Shown here piece after piece: positions 24,572 through 33,539 of a DNA stretch of 64,000 nucleotides. The DNA lies in assembly GCF_001667265.1 (NCBI RefSeq), contig NZ_LZHW01000075.1:22487-86486 (forward strand), given 5' to 3'. This stretch comes from Mycobacterium sp. ACS4331. GTDB lineage: Bacteria; Actinomycetota; Actinomycetes; Mycobacteriales; Mycobacteriaceae. Within the stretch, counting starts at the first letter, position 1; every line of letters begins with the position of its first letter. The position numbers and the translations under genes were made by a program. The notes under the pieces are model-generated. The model was not told the origin of the DNA, made no database searches, and saw nothing but the letters and a program-made list of their open reading frames with translations.

Positions 24572-25786
24572 TCACACGGAGAACACGACAGGCAGGTGCC
24601 GCATCCCGGTGTGCCGATTGCTGCGCGTCCACTCGACGGGCCCGGACAGGTGCGCCGCCGAGAACCGCGACAGCAGTTCCTCGAACAGCACCCGCAGCTC
24701 GAGGCGGGCCAGGTTCGCGCCGAGGCAGTAGTGCACGCCATAGCCGAAACCCAGGTGCGGGTTGGGCTTTCGGGTCACGTCGAACCGCTCGGGGTCGGCG
24801 AACACCAACGGATCGCGGTTGGCCGACGCCTCCCAGATCTGCACCTTCTGCCCGGGCTCGATCGCACACCCGCCCAGCGACACCGCCCGGGTCGCGGTGC
24901 GCCGCTTCGACGGCGACGGCGACGTCCAGCGCACCATCTCCTCGATCGCAGTGGGCAGCAGCGCGCGGTCCGCACGCACCGCGGCGAACTGATCGGGGTG
25001 CTCGATCAGCGCCAGCAGGCCGCCCGCGACGGCGTTTCGGGTGGTCTCGGCACCCGCGCTGAACAGCAGGCTGAAGAACAGGTAGAGCTCCAGGTCGGAC
25101 AACGCGGGATCCTCGGCGTTGGCCACGACCGAGAGCATGTCGTCGGTCGGCTTGGCCCGTTTGGCCGCGATCAGCTCCTGCCCGTAGGTGTACATCCGGG
25201 AACCGGCCTCCTCGGCGGTGAGCTGGCCCAGTGACGCCTTCCGGGAACCGCCGAAGTCGAACTGCGGCTCGATCGCCTGGAACAACCAGTGCCGTTCGGA
25301 CTCGGGCACTCCCAGGAGGATGCAGATCATCTGCATCGGCAGCTCGGCCGCGACCTCGACCAGGAAGTCCAGCGGCTCGCCGGGCACCACAGCGTCCAGC
25401 AGGTTGCGGGCCCGCACCCGCAGGTCGTCCTCGACCCGGGCGATCATCCGCGGTGTCAGCCCGGAGCTGACCAGGCGCCGGACCTCGGCATGCCGCGGAT
25501 CGTCCATCATGTTGAGCACCTGACCTGCGACCGCCAGATCCTGCAGCAGGGTGCCCCCGAACGGCCGTGTCCCGCCGGTGACCGAGGAGAAGGTCAGCGG
25601 ATCACGCAACACCGCAAGGGTTTCGGCGTGCGTGGCCACCGACCAGAAGCCCTCGCCGTCCGGAGTGTGCTCCGTGGGTTCGTGCCAGAACACCGGCGCG
25701 GTGCGACGGTGCAGATCGAACAGTTCATGGGGGAACCCAGCCGAGAAGTTGTCGAGGTCCGTGAGATCGATGCCCGCGGTCAACAT
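24572..25786 (-). CDS. cyp126: Cytochrome P450 CYP126
   Basis: This 404-residue P450 is recognised as the CYP126 counterpart (Rv0778) from its place directly after purB and from blocks such as PTEHTPDGEGFWSVAT, VAGQVLNMMDDPRH and WTSPSPSKRRTA. The I-helix is LLFSAGAETTRN and the heme loop FGYGVHYCLGANLARLE, Cys near 354. The physiological substrate of CYP126 is not established. The ATG lies five bases after the purB stop, with no clear ribosome site, so re-initiation by the same ribosomes is likely. Confidence 0.92.
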   Translation of the reverse strand: MLTAGIDLTDLDNFSAGFPHELFDLHRRTAPVFWHEPTEHTPDGEGFWSVATHAETLAVLRDPLTFSSVTGGTRPFGGTLLQDLAVAGQVLNMMDDPRHAEVRRLVSSGLTPRMIARVEDDLRVRARNLLDAVVPGEPLDFLVEVAAELPMQMICILLGVPESERHWLFQAIEPQFDFGGSRKASLGQLTAEEAGSRMYTYGQELIAAKRAKPTDDMLSVVANAEDPALSDLELYLFFSLLFSAGAETTRNAVAGGLLALIEHPDQFAAVRADRALLPTAIEEMVRWTSPSPSKRRTATRAVSLGGCAIEPGQKVQIWEASANRDPLVFADPERFDVTRKPNPHLGFGYGVHYCLGANLARLELRVLFEELLSRFSAAHLSGPVEWTRSNRHTGMRHLPVVFSV

Positions 25787-25791
25787 GTCGA

Positions 25792-27210
25792 CTAGAGGAT
25801 CGCGCCGGGCGTGTACTTCGCGGCCTCGGGATGTTGGCGCACCAACTCCTCGACCTTGGACACCACGGCGTCGACCTGATCCCCGGCCGCACCGGTGAAC
25901 GCCGACTTGTCCGCCAGCGCGGCGTCCAGGGCGGCGCGATCCAGCGGCAGCCGCGAGTCGGCGGCCAACCGGTCCAGCAGATCGGGCTCGCGGCCCTGCT
26001 CGCGCATCGCCAGCGCGACCGCCACGGCGTGCTCCTTGATCACCTCGTGGGCGGTCTCCCGGCCCACGCCCGCACGCACCGCGGCCATCAGGATTCGGGT
26101 GGTCGCCAGGAACGGCAGGTACCGGTCCAGCTCGCGTTGGATGACGGCCGGGTAGGCGCCGAACTCGTCGAGGACGGTCAGGAACGTCTCAGTCTGCCCG
26201 TCGAGGGCGAAGAAGGCGTCCGGCAGCGCGACGCGGCGCACCACCGAGCAGAACACGTCACCCTCGTTCCACTGCGCGCCGGCCAGTTCGGCGGCCATCG
26301 ACGCGTAGCCGCGCAGCACCACCTGCAGACCGTTGACCCGCTCGCACGAGCGGGTGTTCATCTTGTGCGGCATGGCCGACGAACCCACCTGGCCGGGCGC
26401 GAAACCCTCGGTCACCAGTTCATGGCCGGCCATCAGCCGCACGGTGTGCGCGAACGACGACGGGCCCGCGCCCAGCTGCACGAGCGCCGAGAGCACGTCG
26501 TGGTCGAGCGAGCGCGGGTACACCTGGCCGACGCTGTCGAACACCGTCGAGAACCCGAGGAACCCCGCGACCCGGGACTCCAGTTCGGCCAACCGGACCG
26601 AGTCCCCGTCGAACAGGTCGAGCATGTCCTGCGCGGTGCCCATCGGGCCCTTGATGCCGCGCAGCGGGTAGCGGTCGAGCAGTTCGCGGACCCGCTGCAG
26701 GGCGATCAGGGTCTCCTGCGCGGCAGAGGCGAACCGCTTGCCCAGGGTCGTGGCCTGCGCCGCGACGTTATGGGACCGCCCCGCCATCACCTGATCCCGA
26801 TAGGTCACCGCGCGGTCGGCCAACCGGGCCACGACGGCGACGCCGTGGGAGAACACCAACTCCAGCGACTGCCGGATCTGCAACTGCTCGACGTTCTCGG
26901 TGAGGTCACGGCTGGTCATGCCCTTGTGCACGTGCTCGTGCCCGGCCAGGGCGTTGAACTCCTCGATCCGGGCCTTGACGTCGTGGCGCGTCACCCGCTC
27001 GCGCGCCGCGATGGACGCCAGGTCGACGTTCTCGAGCACCCGCTCATAATCGGCGACGACACCGTCGGGAACCGCGATGCCCAGCTCAGCCTGCGCTCGC
27101 AGGACAGCCAGCCACAGTCGACGCTCGGCGATGATCTTGGCTTCGGGCGACCAGATGGCGACCATTTCCGCGCTGGCATAGCGCGCCGCCAAGACATTGG
27201 GAATGCTCAC
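25792..27210 (-). CDS. purB: Adenylosuccinate lyase PurB
   Basis: PurB releases fumarate from SAICAR and from adenylosuccinate. The 472-residue member of the fumarase/aspartase superfamily has MTSRDLTENVEQLQI, HNVAAQATTLGKRFASA and the signature loop GSSAMPHKMNTRSCE with the catalytic serine. Start: GTG at 27210 (VSIPNVLAARYAS), the family N-terminus; upstream codons read through the divergent relZ gene. A TAGGCT hexamer at 27219-27224 gives a very short leader. cyp126 follows five bases downstream. Confidence 0.97.
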   Translation of the reverse strand: MSIPNVLAARYASAEMVAIWSPEAKIIAERRLWLAVLRAQAELGIAVPDGVVADYERVLENVDLASIAARERVTRHDVKARIEEFNALAGHEHVHKGMTSRDLTENVEQLQIRQSLELVFSHGVAVVARLADRAVTYRDQVMAGRSHNVAAQATTLGKRFASAAQETLIALQRVRELLDRYPLRGIKGPMGTAQDMLDLFDGDSVRLAELESRVAGFLGFSTVFDSVGQVYPRSLDHDVLSALVQLGAGPSSFAHTVRLMAGHELVTEGFAPGQVGSSAMPHKMNTRSCERVNGLQVVLRGYASMAAELAGAQWNEGDVFCSVVRRVALPDAFFALDGQTETFLTVLDEFGAYPAVIQRELDRYLPFLATTRILMAAVRAGVGRETAHEVIKEHAVAVALAMREQGREPDLLDRLAADSRLPLDRAALDAALADKSAFTGAAGDQVDAVVSKVEELVRQHPEAAKYTPGAIL

Positions 27211-27218
27211 GAACACAC

Positions 27219-27224
27219 AGCCTA
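27219..27224 (-). promoter_or_regulatory. -10 box of purB
   Basis: TAGGCT eight bases before the GTG start, so the leader would be only one to three bases. Confidence 0.45.
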
Positions 27225-27250
27225 TCGGCCCGGTGGTGCACAGTAGACCG

Positions 27251-28981
27251 ATGCACTTCGTCGGACTGGATCTGGCCTGGGGACAGCGCAAGCCCACTGG
27301 GATCGCGGTCGTGGACGGCGCGACCGCACGACTGGTCTGTCTGGGCGCCGCCCAGGACGACGCCAGCATCCATGCCGCGCTGCAGCCCTACGTGGCCGGT
27401 CCGTGCGTGGTCGCGATGGACGCGCCGCTGATCGTGGTCAACCCGACGGGCCAACGGCCCTGCGAGCGGCAGTTGAACGCGGACTTCGGCCGGTTCCAGG
27501 CCGGTGCGCATCCCGCCAACACCAGCAAGCCCGAGTTCGCCGACACCCCACGCGGCGCCCGCATCGCCGCGGACCTCGGCCTCGACATCGACCCCGACTC
27601 GACGTCAGACCGGCGCGCCATCGAGGTGTATCCGCATCCGGCGACCATCGCGCTGTTCCGGCTCGGCCGCACCCTCAAGTACAAGGCCAAACCCGGTCGC
27701 AGCGTCGCTGCGCTGCGCGCCGAACTGCTGCTTCTGATGGACCACATCGAGCATCTCGCGCGCCGCGATCCGCCGCTGCGGGTCACCGACAACGACCAGT
27801 GGGCAGAACTGCGGGAGACGGTCGAGACCGCCGAACGCAAGAGCGACCTGCGCCGCGCCGAGGACCCCGTCGACGCCGTGGTGTGCGCGTACGTCGCCAT
27901 GTACGCAACCCTGCGACCCGAGGACGTGACGACCTACGGCGACGGACAGACCGGTTACATCGTCACCCCGACGCTTCCGCCCGACCTCGAACCCGCCCCG
28001 CGCGAGGCCACACCCCCAGCCGTTCTCGACGCCATCGCCGAGTACGCGCAGCGGGTCCCCGCGCTCAAGGACACCACGCAGCGCTACCTCGAACACGTCT
28101 CCACCCTCATCGATGACGCCGGCATCAACTACGTCAGCGTCACGGGACGGACCAAGACCGTCGCGTCGTTCGCCGCCAAGGCTGAGCGCAGCATCGACGG
28201 CCATCGCCTCTACACCGATCCGCTGTCCGAGATCACCGATCAGGTCGGGCTGCGGGTCATCACCTACCTGCGCGACGACGTGACGGCCGTGGCCAACCTC
28301 CTCGGTGAGGAGATGCGGATGCTCGACGATCGCGATATGGGCCTCGAGACCGCCAGCGAGGGGCGCTGGGGATACGCGAGCCGACATCTGCTCGTCGCAC
28401 TTGAGGGTGAGCAGCAGCCGGCCTCGGTGCAGGTGCGCACAATCCTGCAGCACGCGTGGGCGCAGTTCGAGCACGACGTCCGCTACAAGGGATCCATCCC
28501 CGAAGAGGACGCCCCCGACCTCGACCGCCGGTTCACCCTCGCCGCCGGTCTGCTGGAACTGGCCGACCGCGAGTTCTCGGCCATTCGGGAGCGGTTACGC
28601 GCCGCACCTCCCGCCGAACGTGCCGAGGAGCCGACCAGCGATCCGCGCATCCCGACCGCGGTGCTCGCGACCCACCTGGGCAACAGGTTCCCCGACGCCG
28701 GTTGGTCTCGCACCGACCACTACGCCTGGATCTCGGGTCTGCTGGTGGAACTTGGAGTCTCCTCACTCGACGACCTCGAGTCGGCGCTGGCCGACGTCGA
28801 CAGCCCCGCGGTCAACACGGCACTGGCCTACCGGTATCCCGCCGGCGCGGTCCGGCGCCTCGACGACGTGCTGCTCGCGGCGTTCGGCAGCCGCTACCTC
28901 GAACTTGCCGGCAACACCCATCGTGTCGCGCGGCTTGAGGCCAGGCTCGAGCGACTGCGCGAGGCCGGCTTGACGCGGTAG
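27251..28981 (+). CDS. relZ: RelZ: RNase H-like (DUF429) domain fused to a (p)ppGpp synthetase domain
   Basis: The 576-residue fusion starts with a DUF429 RNase H-fold domain (MHFVGLDLAWGQRKPTG, VVAMDAPLIVVN, EVYPHPA, AEDPVDAVVCAYVA), about residues 1-230. It continues with a RelA/SpoT nucleotidyltransferase domain, about 255-415: SVTGRTKTVASFAAKAERS, DQVGLRVITYLRDD, WGYASRHLLVAL and QVRTILQHAWAQFEHDVRYK. The last 150 residues are helical and unassigned. The layout equals M. smegmatis RelZ (MS_RHII-RSD), reported to combine RNase HII and (p)ppGpp synthesis, linking R-loop removal and the stringent response. No HD hydrolase domain is present. It is divergent from purB and ends four bases from the convergent transporter gene. 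Confidence 0.92.
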   Translation: MHFVGLDLAWGQRKPTGIAVVDGATARLVCLGAAQDDASIHAALQPYVAGPCVVAMDAPLIVVNPTGQRPCERQLNADFGRFQAGAHPANTSKPEFADTPRGARIAADLGLDIDPDSTSDRRAIEVYPHPATIALFRLGRTLKYKAKPGRSVAALRAELLLLMDHIEHLARRDPPLRVTDNDQWAELRETVETAERKSDLRRAEDPVDAVVCAYVAMYATLRPEDVTTYGDGQTGYIVTPTLPPDLEPAPREATPPAVLDAIAEYAQRVPALKDTTQRYLEHVSTLIDDAGINYVSVTGRTKTVASFAAKAERSIDGHRLYTDPLSEITDQVGLRVITYLRDDVTAVANLLGEEMRMLDDRDMGLETASEGRWGYASRHLLVALEGEQQPASVQVRTILQHAWAQFEHDVRYKGSIPEEDAPDLDRRFTLAAGLLELADREFSAIRERLRAAPPAERAEEPTSDPRIPTAVLATHLGNRFPDAGWSRTDHYAWISGLLVELGVSSLDDLESALADVDSPAVNTALAYRYPAGAVRRLDDVLLAAFGSRYLELAGNTHRVARLEARLERLREAGLTR

Positions 28982-28985
28982 GCCG

Positions 28986-30413
28986 TCAGTCCGGCGCGTC
29001 CCCGAGATGGGTCGGGTCGGTGATGCCGGTGGATCTGATGCCGAGCTGCCGGTTGATCGCCATGGTCAGGAGGAACAGTGCGATTCCGATCGCGACCAAC
29101 ACCGCGGCCAGGATGTACTGCTGCGCAGGGCGTCCCGACAGGGGCGTCACCAGATACAGCGACGTCAGGAAGCCGACGATCGGCAGCACTGTGGGTGTGG
29201 TGAAGTGCCCCCCGACCGCCTTCACATCCCGGCGCAGCACCAGCACCGCGATGTTGACCATCGCGAACACCGCAAGCAGCAGCAGCGACGTGGTTCCGCC
29301 CAACACCGAGATCGCATTGCTGTTGGCGAAAGCGGTGACGTAGAAGATCAATCCGAACGCGATGAGCGTGGTGAAGATGATGGCCGCCCACGGTGAGCGC
29401 CGCGTCGGATGCACCACGCCGAGCGCGGCGGGCAGCACGTGCTGGCGCGACATACCGTAGATCAGGCGGCTGGCCATGAGCATGTTGATCAGTGCGGTGT
29501 TGGCGACGGCGAACATTGAGATGAACGGCAGGATGGTCTCGATCGGCAGCCCCGGCGCTCCGGCCTTGACCACCTCCACCAGGGGCGTGTCACTGGCCTC
29601 CAGCGTGCCGACCGGCACCAGCGCCACTGCGACGACCGCCACCAGCACGTAGACGAAACCCGCGATCCCCAAACCGCTCAGCAGTACTTTGGGGAAGATC
29701 TTGACGGGGTCCTTGGTCTCCTCGGCCATGTTGACCGAGTCCTCGAAGCCGACCATCGCAAAGAACGCCAGGGACGTCGCGGTGGTCACCGCGACGAACA
29801 CGTTCTTGTCCGTCGCGGTCTCGAAGGCGACGACCCGCGAGAAGTCGACGTCCGCGCCACCGCCGGTGAACGCCCACAACCCGACGAAGATCACCAGGAG
29901 CAGACCGGTGATCTCGACGACCGTCAGCAACACGTTGAGCCGCACGCTCTCGCCCACACCGCGGAAGTTCACGATCGCCAGCAGCGCCATGAACAGCAGC
30001 GCCACGATGACGACACCCGTTTTGCCCCAGTCGAACTCGAAGGCCACGAAGAAGTTCGCGGCGAAGAACCTCGACGCGGTGGACGCCGAGGTGATGCCCG
30101 AGCACATCACGATGAACGCCACCAGGAAGGTCACGAACTGCACCCCGAACGCCTTGTGCGCATACAGCGCCGCGCCCGCGGCCTGAGGGTATTTGGTGAC
30201 CAGTTCGAGGTAGCTGAAGGCCGTGATGGTGGCGATCAGGAACGCCACCAGGAAGGGCAGCCACGCGGCCCCGCCGACTTCGGCGGCCACATCGCCGGTC
30301 AGTGCGTAGACACCGGTGCCGAGGATGTCCCCGACCACGAACAGCAACAGCAGGCCCGGACCCATGACCCGCTTGAGCGCAGGCTGCTCGGTCACTGTCT
30401 CGGGCTTCGTCAT
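28986..30413 (-). CDS. APC-superfamily amino acid permease
   Basis: This 475-residue transporter has about twelve membrane segments. The first helix carries GDILGTGVYALTGDVAAEVG, the substrate-binding G-x-G pattern of APC carriers. FAMVGFEDSVNMAEETKDP after helix 6 is the typical amphipathic loop, and the C-terminus is hydrophobic to residue 455. The family moves amino acids or polyamines with protons. AGGGAGG lies four bases before the ATG. A TetR-type regulator gene lies upstream on the same strand; a regulatory link is possible but not shown. Confidence 0.88.
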   Translation of the reverse strand: MTKPETVTEQPALKRVMGPGLLLLFVVGDILGTGVYALTGDVAAEVGGAAWLPFLVAFLIATITAFSYLELVTKYPQAAGAALYAHKAFGVQFVTFLVAFIVMCSGITSASTASRFFAANFFVAFEFDWGKTGVVIVALLFMALLAIVNFRGVGESVRLNVLLTVVEITGLLLVIFVGLWAFTGGGADVDFSRVVAFETATDKNVFVAVTTATSLAFFAMVGFEDSVNMAEETKDPVKIFPKVLLSGLGIAGFVYVLVAVVAVALVPVGTLEASDTPLVEVVKAGAPGLPIETILPFISMFAVANTALINMLMASRLIYGMSRQHVLPAALGVVHPTRRSPWAAIIFTTLIAFGLIFYVTAFANSNAISVLGGTTSLLLLAVFAMVNIAVLVLRRDVKAVGGHFTTPTVLPIVGFLTSLYLVTPLSGRPAQQYILAAVLVAIGIALFLLTMAINRQLGIRSTGITDPTHLGDAPD

Positions 30414-30521
30414 GCTGCCTCCCTCAGGCTCTGCGGTGACTCCATCATCTGCCTCACGCGCTCGAGATGCCGACTCAATGCCCGAACCGGCGAGTCGCCA
30501 GCAACCCGTGCCGTACGCGGG

Positions 30522-31154
30522 TCACACCGGCAGCGCGCGCCTCTCGTAAGGCGCCAACGCGTCAATGACGTCGATGAGGGTGGCCCGCGCGGTGTCCTGC
30601 GGCGAACTGGAGTCGTCGATGAGCGCGGACACCACGGCGCCGTCGACCGCGCACACCAGTGCGGAGATCAGTTCGGGCCGCGCCGAACGTCCGGACCGCT
30701 CGACAGCCTCGCCCACGGCCTCGGTCCGCTGCTGCAGCATCCTGCGCTGGATGTCACGAAGGGCGGGTTGGCGCGCACACGCGATGTAGCGCTCGTAGCG
30801 GGAGATCAGCTGTTCGTAGGCGACGGTGTCGACACCCTCGTGGTCGACCAGCAGTTCGACGAGCACGTCAGCCGTCGTCTCGGCACCGCGGCGCCGTTTC
30901 GACAACCCAGCCACGCGCGCCCGCAGTTGCGCAGCCTCCCGCATACCGATGAACTCGACTGCCGCGGCGATCAGGTCGTCCAGCGAGGAGAAGTAGTAGG
31001 TGGTCGATGCGAGCGGCAGGCCCGCACGCCGGGCCACGGCGCGGTGCCGGACTGCTTCGAATCCCCCTTCGGACAGCAGATCGGCGGCGGCGCTGACCAA
31101 AGCGCACCGCCGACGTTCTCCTTTCGGAGTCACCGCTGCCGTCACAATGAGCAT
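30522..31154 (-). CDS. TetR-family transcriptional regulator (Rv0775-like)
   Basis: The protein is about 210 residues. The N-terminal helix-turn-helix reads RRCALVSAAADLLSEGGFEAV, then HRAVARRAGLPLASTTYYFSS, the usual TetR recognition helix ending in YYFSS-D-DL. The C-terminal ligand domain is helical. Start: ATG at 31154 or GTG at 31145; no strong ribosome site decides. It is divergent from the Tat-exported esterase gene, and similar sequences CATGCTGCC and GGCAGTATG lie at the two start regions as possible operator halves. Position matches Rv0775. Confidence 0.82.
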   Translation of the reverse strand: MLIVTAAVTPKGERRRCALVSAAADLLSEGGFEAVRHRAVARRAGLPLASTTYYFSSLDDLIAAAVEFIGMREAAQLRARVAGLSKRRRGAETTADVLVELLVDHEGVDTVAYEQLISRYERYIACARQPALRDIQRRMLQQRTEAVGEAVERSGRSARPELISALVCAVDGAVVSALIDDSSSPQDTARATLIDVIDALAPYERRALPV

Positions 31155-31221
31155 GCTGCCAGTCACCAGGGCACACTGGGCGTTTTCGGGCAAACCCCTG
31201 CGCGATGGCAGTATGGCCGGT

Positions 31222-32103
31222 ATGGCAGACCTCAGCCGCCGCGCCGTCCTGCGTCTCGCGATGGGGGCGGCCGCCGGCGCGGCGGGCGCCTATGCCGCAT
31301 CCGGCGTTCTGAGCACACAGCCCTCCACCGCCACTCCTGTTGCACCACCAGCCCCTTTGGCCCCAGTGACACCGCTGAGTCCGCCTTCGGCGGCGCCCAC
31401 GATGAGCACCGGATCGTTCGTGTCCGCCGCCCGCGGCGGTGTCGCCACCAACTGGGCCATTGCGCGGCCGCCCGGCCAAACCTCCGCGCTTCGCCCGGTG
31501 ATCGCGCTGCATGGCAAAGGCAGCGACGCCGCCGCGGTGATGGCCGGCGGAGTCGAGCAGGGCTTGGCCCAGGCCGTCGAAGCGGGCCTGCCGCCGTTCG
31601 CCGTGGTCGCCGTTGACGGGGGCGGAAGCTACTGGCACAGGCGGGCATCGGGTGAGGATTCGGGCGCGATGGTGCTCGACGAACTGCTCCCCATGCTGGA
31701 TTCCCAGGGCCTGGACACGTCGCGGGTCGCGTTTCTGGGCTGGTCGATGGGCGGCTACGGCGCCCTGCTGCTCGGCGGCCGGTTGGGCCCGGCCCGCACG
31801 GCCGCGATTGTGGCCGTCAGTCCGGCACTGTGGCTGTCGTCCGGGGCCTCCGCCCCGGGCGCGTTCGACGGCCCCGAGGACTTCGCCGCAAACAACGTGT
31901 TCGGCATGCCCGCGTTGAACTCGATTCCGATCCGGATCGACTGCGGCACCAGCGATCCCTTCTACGGCGCGACGCAGGAGTTCATCGGCCAGTTGGCCAC
32001 CCCGCCTGCGGGCGGGTTCTCCCCCGGCGGGCACGACGGGGGATTCTGGAGCGCTCAACTGCCCGGCGAACTGACCTGGCTCGCGCCACTGCTCACCGCC
32101 TGA
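31222..32103 (+). CDS. Tat-exported esterase, alpha/beta-hydrolase (Rv0774c-like)
   Basis: The protein has about 293 residues. The twin-arginine signal SRRAVLRLAMGAAAGAAGA is followed by a proline/alanine-rich linker of about 50 residues and a hydrolase domain related to antigen-85/esterase D proteins. Visible are IALHGKGSDAAA, the nucleophile elbow GWSMGG and a late GGHDGGFW containing the likely catalytic His. An ATG at 31213 is an alternative start. It probably acts in the cell envelope on ester bonds of lipids. It is divergent from the TetR gene, which is likely to control it. Confidence 0.83.
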   Translation: MADLSRRAVLRLAMGAAAGAAGAYAASGVLSTQPSTATPVAPPAPLAPVTPLSPPSAAPTMSTGSFVSAARGGVATNWAIARPPGQTSALRPVIALHGKGSDAAAVMAGGVEQGLAQAVEAGLPPFAVVAVDGGGSYWHRRASGEDSGAMVLDELLPMLDSQGLDTSRVAFLGWSMGGYGALLLGGRLGPARTAAIVAVSPALWLSSGASAPGAFDGPEDFAANNVFGMPALNSIPIRIDCGTSDPFYGATQEFIGQLATPPAGGFSPGGHDGGFWSAQLPGELTWLAPLLTA

Positions 32104-32192
32104 TTCACCCGTTCACTTCGCCGAACTCGGCCTCGCCCTGACCGCATCCTCAGTATCGTGGTGTCTACCGTATGCCTATCGGGAGGATGCCA

Positions 32193-33491
32193 GTGAACAA
32201 GGACGACATGATTCTGATCAGCGTGGATGATCACATCATTGAGCCGCCGGACATGTTCAAGAATCATCTGCCGGCCAGGTATGTCGATGAGGCGCCGCGG
32301 TTGGTGCACAACGCCGATGGGTCCGACACCTGGCAGTTCCGGGATGTGGTGATTCCGAATGTGGCGTTGAATGCGGTGGCGGGCCGGCCGAAGGAGGAGT
32401 ACGGGCTGGAGCCGCAGGGTCTCGATGAGATCCGCCCGGGTTGTTATGACCCGGCCGAGCGGGTCAAGGACATGAGTGCCGGTGGGGTTCTTGCCACGAT
32501 GAACTTCCCGTCGTTTCCCGGGTTCGCCGCGCGGTTGTTCGCCACCGAGGATGCGGAGTTCTCGTTGGCGTTGGTGCAGGCCTACAACGACTGGCACATC
32601 GACGAGTGGTGCGGCAGTCATCCGGGGCGGTTCATTCCGATGGCGATCCCGGCGATCTGGGATCCGCAGTTGTGTGCCGATGAGGTGCGCCGGGTCAACA
32701 AGAAGGGCGTGCATTCGCTGACCTTCACCGAGAACCCGTCGACCCTGGGGTATCCGTCGTTTCATGATCTGGAGTACTGGCGGCCGTTGTGGGAGGCGCT
32801 GGTGGAGACCGACACGGTGATGAATGTGCACATCGGGTCCTCGGGCAAGTTGGCGATCACCGCTCCGGATGCGCCGATGGACGTGATGATCACGCTGCAG
32901 CCGATGAACATCGTCCAGGCCGCCGCCGATCTGTTGTGGTCAGCGCCGATCAAGGAGTTCCCGGATCTCAAGATCGCGTTGAGTGAGGGTGGGACGGGCT
33001 GGATTCCGTATTTCCTGGATCGGGTGGACCGCACCTATGAGATGCATTCGACGTGGACCCATCAGGACTTCGGGGGGAAGTTGCCCTCGGAGGTGTTCCG
33101 GGAGCATTTCATGACCTGTTTCATCTCTGATCCGGTCGGGGTGAAGAACCGGCATCTGATCGGAGTGGACAACATCTGCTGGGAGATGGACTACCCGCAC
33201 TCGGATTCGATGTGGCCCGGCGCCCCCGAGGAGCTCATGGCGGTGTTCGACACCTATGACGTCACCGATGACGAGATCAACAAGATCACCCACGAGAACG
33301 CCATGCGGCTCTACCACTTCGACCCGTTCACCCACATCCCCAAAGACCAGGCCACCGTCGGGGCATTGAGGAAGGCCGCGGAGGGGCACGATGTGTCCAT
33401 CCGCGCCCTCTCCCATCACGAGAGTCGCGGTGACAAGCACAGTCTCGATGCGCTCACCGCGGCGGCGAAGGCCAACTCGGCCCCGCGCTGA
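32193..33491 (+). CDS. Amidohydrolase-2 family protein (first of four)
   Basis: The protein has 432 residues of TIM-barrel fold: ISVDDHIIEPPDMF at the N-terminus (metal-type DxH plus Glu), MNVHIGSSG in the middle, LSEGGTGWIPYFLDR and the C-terminal MDYPHSDSMWPG with the conserved Asp. Relatives include decarboxylases and hydrolases of cyclic or aromatic acids; the reaction here is unknown. GTG at 32193 is chosen because GGGAGG lies six bases before it; ATG codons at 32172 and 32187 lie before or inside that site. Codon use is odd: the first kilobase uses many GAT, AAT, CAT and TTG codons, while the last 250 bp use the usual C-ending codons. Confidence 0.85.
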   Translation: MNKDDMILISVDDHIIEPPDMFKNHLPARYVDEAPRLVHNADGSDTWQFRDVVIPNVALNAVAGRPKEEYGLEPQGLDEIRPGCYDPAERVKDMSAGGVLATMNFPSFPGFAARLFATEDAEFSLALVQAYNDWHIDEWCGSHPGRFIPMAIPAIWDPQLCADEVRRVNKKGVHSLTFTENPSTLGYPSFHDLEYWRPLWEALVETDTVMNVHIGSSGKLAITAPDAPMDVMITLQPMNIVQAAADLLWSAPIKEFPDLKIALSEGGTGWIPYFLDRVDRTYEMHSTWTHQDFGGKLPSEVFREHFMTCFISDPVGVKNRHLIGVDNICWEMDYPHSDSMWPGAPEELMAVFDTYDVTDDEINKITHENAMRLYHFDPFTHIPKDQATVGALRKAAEGHDVSIRALSHHESRGDKHSLDALTAAAKANSAPR

Positions 33492-33503
33492 CGCTCAGAC
33501 GAC

Positions 33504-33535
33504 AAGGCGGCCAACCCAACCGGGTTGGCCGCCTT
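33504..33535. terminator. Intrinsic terminator, bidirectional
   Basis: Perfect 14-bp stem AAGGCGGCCAACCC with a four-base loop (AACC), running into TTT on the plus strand and TTG on the minus strand. It separates the convergent amidohydrolase and P450 genes. Confidence 0.8.
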
Positions 33536-33539
33536 TGGG

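Noticed and set aside
31146..31221. CATGCTGCC / GGCAGTATG as a TetR operator
   Set aside because: The halves are over 50 bp apart and overlap the start codons; not strong enough to list as a site.
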